Assembly (NCBI RefSeq): GCF_022802975.1 | Contig: NZ_JAFEVZ010000001.1 | Coordinates: 248,001 to 312,000, forward strand | DNA from: Flavobacterium pectinovorum | GTDB taxonomy: Bacteria > Bacteroidota > Bacteroidia > Flavobacteriales > Flavobacteriaceae | Length of the DNA: 64,000 nucleotides | Direction: 5' to 3' | Part shown: positions 61,800-64,000 of the stretch, piece after piece | Layout of the letters: each line of letters begins with the position of its first letter | How positions within the stretch are numbered: position 1 is the stretch's first letter | Translations under genes and position numbers: made by a program | Notes under the pieces: model-generated | What the model was told of the DNA's origin: nothing | Databases searched by the model: none | Seen by the model: the letters and a program-made list of their open reading frames with translations, nothing else

Positions 61800-64000
61800 A
61801 TGAATAAAAAGACCATTCATTATTTAAAAAAAACACTGCGTATTCTGTTATGGTGCGTGGGTTCTGTGGTTGCGCTTTTATTACTTCTTATTATTTTAAT
61901 TCAGGTTTCGTCAGTTCAGAATTTTGTTAAGGACAAAGCGGTAAGCTATCTGCATAAAAAAATCAAAACGAAAGTTTCTTTAGATCATATTTCGATAAAA
62001 TTCCCAAAAGATGTAGTGCTGGAAGGTTTTTACTTTGAAGATCAAAAAAAGGATACACTATTGGCAGGAAAACAATTAGAAGTTGACGTTGATTTATTCA
62101 AATTGGTAAGCAGTGAGCTCGAAATCAATTCGGTTTCCCTTGAAAATGTAAAAGCGAATATTTCACGAAACAAAGACGGCGTTTTTAATTTTGATTACAT
62201 TATAAAAGCGTTTGAATCTAAAGAACCAAAAGCGGAAGATCCTGACAGCAAGCCTTTCAAAATATCCGTTGTAAAAGTAAATCTGGATAATGTTAAATTC
62301 AATTTTAAAGATGATTTTTCTAAAAACAATATTCGCGTAAACCTGACGCATTTTGATACGAATTTTAAGAAATTCGATTTGGATAAAATGGATTTTAATA
62401 TCCCGAATATAAATCTGAATGGATTAAAATTGGTTTTAGATCAGGATGTTGTAGAGAAAATTGCTGAAGTTTCGATGAAAACCGTAGATACAATTTCGAA
62501 GCGAAAAGATTTTAATTTGGATCTCGGAAAAATTAGTCTCTCAAAAATTGATATTTTATACGATAATAAAGATTCAAAACTGAATTCAGGAATTCGTTTG
62601 GGCAATCTGAATTTATCGGTAAACAAAATTGATTTAAATAAACAGCTATTAGATTTTGAAACTTTCGAACTTAAAAATTTAAGCGGAAATTTAAGATTAG
62701 GTGTCAAAGACAAACAAATTCAGACTCCGAATTTAGATTCAACTGCTATTAAACAATCGGGCTGGAAAGTCAAATTAAAAGAAACCAATATAGAAAATGT
62801 TGCTTTTAAATTTGATGATATGCAGTCAAAACTACTTTTAAAAGGAATTGATTACAGTCATTTAGATTTACAGAAATTCAATCTTAAAGCAGAGAAATTA
62901 TATTATGGAAATGATACGATTTCGGGAAATATAAAATCACTTGCGGCGAATGAAAAAAGCGGTTTGAATATTCAGTCTTTAAAAACTGATTTTTTCTACG
63001 GACCAAAAACGGCTTATCTGAACAATTTATATTTAAAAACACCGCAGACACTTCTTCAGAATAAAGTTAAAGTAGAGTACCAATCACTTGAAGCGCTTCA
63101 AAAAGATATTGCTAATTTATCAATCGATGCTAATTTAAAAGATTCCAAAATTGGTTTCAAAGACATTTTACTTTTTGTACCTGATCTGCAAAAGGCAAAT
63201 CCGTTTAAAAGTAATCCAAATGCTGTTTTGGCTATCAATGCTCGTGTGAACGGGAAAGTAAAAGATTTGGATATTTCACAGTTTGAAATGAGCGGAATCG
63301 GGACAACAAGAGTTTCGCTTTCCGGAAAAATAAAAGGGCTTCCTGATGCTCAAAAAGCCTATTACGATTTGAATATCAAAAGGATTTCGAGTACTTCAAA
63401 AGATATTTATGCGTTTGTCCCGGCGGGTACAATTCCTGCGACTATTCAAATTCCTTCGCAGCTAAATTTACAAGGAAAATTCAAAGGTTCAGTTCAGAAT
63501 TTCAAAACAAACTTGGCTTTAAACAGTAGTTTTGGAAATGTAAAAGTCGATGCTTTATTTGATCAGCGTATTAAAAAAAGAGAGAAATATGATGCAACCG
63601 TTTATTTAATGAATTTTGATTTAGGCAGATTAATTAAAAATGATTCAATAGGAAAAATTACGCTTAAAGCGAAAGTAAAAGGAAATGGTTTAGATCCAAA
63701 AACGGCAAATGCAGCAATTGACGGATTAGTTCAAAAAGCGGTTTTTAACCGATATACTTATAAAGATTTAGCCTTAAAAGGAAATATCGCAAACGGATCT
63801 TTTGCCATAAAATCCGGAATGAAAGATCCAAATTTGAATTTTGATTTGACTGCAAGCGGGAATACGCAGAAAAAATATCCTTCAATAAAATTAAAAATGA
63901 ATCTGGATATTGCCGATTTGGAAAAGTTGAATCTTCATGCGGGACCAATGAAACTAAGAGGAAATATAGATGCTGATGTGGCTGATAGCAATCCCGATTT
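61800..64000 (+). CDS. TamB/AsmA-like translocation and assembly protein (partial)
   Basis: An ATG at 61800 opens a frame with no stop to the right edge, 733 residues visible. One N-terminal membrane helix (VGSVVALLLLLIILIQVSSV) is followed by repeated beta-helical strands typical of AsmA/TamB proteins: VSLDHISIKFPKDVVLEGFY, then ELEINSVSLENVKANISRNK, then KVNLDNVKFNFKDDFS. Such proteins bridge inner and outer membrane and move lipids or assist barrel assembly. The C-terminal DUF490 region lies outside the window. Confidence 0.9.
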   Translation, partial: MNKKTIHYLKKTLRILLWCVGSVVALLLLLIILIQVSSVQNFVKDKAVSYLHKKIKTKVSLDHISIKFPKDVVLEGFYFEDQKKDTLLAGKQLEVDVDLFKLVSSELEINSVSLENVKANISRNKDGVFNFDYIIKAFESKEPKAEDPDSKPFKISVVKVNLDNVKFNFKDDFSKNNIRVNLTHFDTNFKKFDLDKMDFNIPNINLNGLKLVLDQDVVEKIAEVSMKTVDTISKRKDFNLDLGKISLSKIDILYDNKDSKLNSGIRLGNLNLSVNKIDLNKQLLDFETFELKNLSGNLRLGVKDKQIQTPNLDSTAIKQSGWKVKLKETNIENVAFKFDDMQSKLLLKGIDYSHLDLQKFNLKAEKLYYGNDTISGNIKSLAANEKSGLNIQSLKTDFFYGPKTAYLNNLYLKTPQTLLQNKVKVEYQSLEALQKDIANLSIDANLKDSKIGFKDILLFVPDLQKANPFKSNPNAVLAINARVNGKVKDLDISQFEMSGIGTTRVSLSGKIKGLPDAQKAYYDLNIKRISSTSKDIYAFVPAGTIPATIQIPSQLNLQGKFKGSVQNFKTNLALNSSFGNVKVDALFDQRIKKREKYDATVYLMNFDLGRLIKNDSIGKITLKAKVKGNGLDPKTANAAIDGLVQKAVFNRYTYKDLALKGNIANGSFAIKSGMKDPNLNFDLTASGNTQKKYPSIKLKMNLDIADLEKLNLHAGPMKLRGNIDADVADSNPD

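Overview
The window comes from a low-GC Bacteroidota chromosome, most likely a Flavobacterium. Signs of this are SusC/SusD and FAS1 lipoproteins, many TonB-dependent receptors with carboxypeptidase-regulatory N-domains, Bacteroidota-type -7 boxes (TAnnTTTG), GSCFA, LemA/TPM and TamB-like proteins, and flavobacterial intergenic repeats. Both ends cut through genes: a signal-peptide protein at 1-136 on the minus strand and a TamB/AsmA-like protein from 61800 on the plus strand. The genus is inferred, since no 16S gene is present.

Layout. 1-10395 (minus) is one tight operon of three FAS1 lipoproteins around a SusC/SusD pair, plus the start of a sixth gene. A PAS-LuxR regulator at 10882 is divergent from it. 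11736-16802 holds small accessory genes: a beta-propeller protein, a WG-repeat protein and two leucine-rich-like paralogues. Two inverted copies of a 210-bp MITE lie in this stretch, each with its own target-site duplication. 17247-22119 has an S41 protease, a GNAT acetyltransferase, a barrel protein and a membrane AraC regulator. 22753-35757 is a heme acquisition locus: heme oxygenase, accessory lipoproteins, two HmuY-like proteins, a TonB receptor, then HmuT, HmuU and an unusual HmuV-HmuS fusion, closed by a PchR-like AraC regulator. The divergent receptor/hmuT promoter region carries 17-18-bp direct repeats, three of them spaced exactly 21 bp apart.

36299-42112 is an accessory island on the 3' side of an initiator tRNA gene. 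It holds a PHP-ABC ATPase fusion with a small overlapping partner, two XRE regulators, and an HTH/ImmA-IrrE/PIN operon bounded by perfect 35-bp direct repeats with no visible recombinase. These are the best candidates for an undescribed defence or toxin-antitoxin-like system.

42303-64000 is mainly core: era, der, alaS, LemA/TPM, M23 peptidase, ABC exporter, GSCFA and TamB. Between era and der a structured-RNA candidate (Flavo-1-like) sits between inverted arrays of a 7-bp repeat. At 49023-52286 an Rrf2 regulator, a pseudo-palindromic box, a 37-codon ORF ending MMCMCW and a TonB receptor look like one regulated unit, perhaps responding to sulfur or iron-sulfur status.
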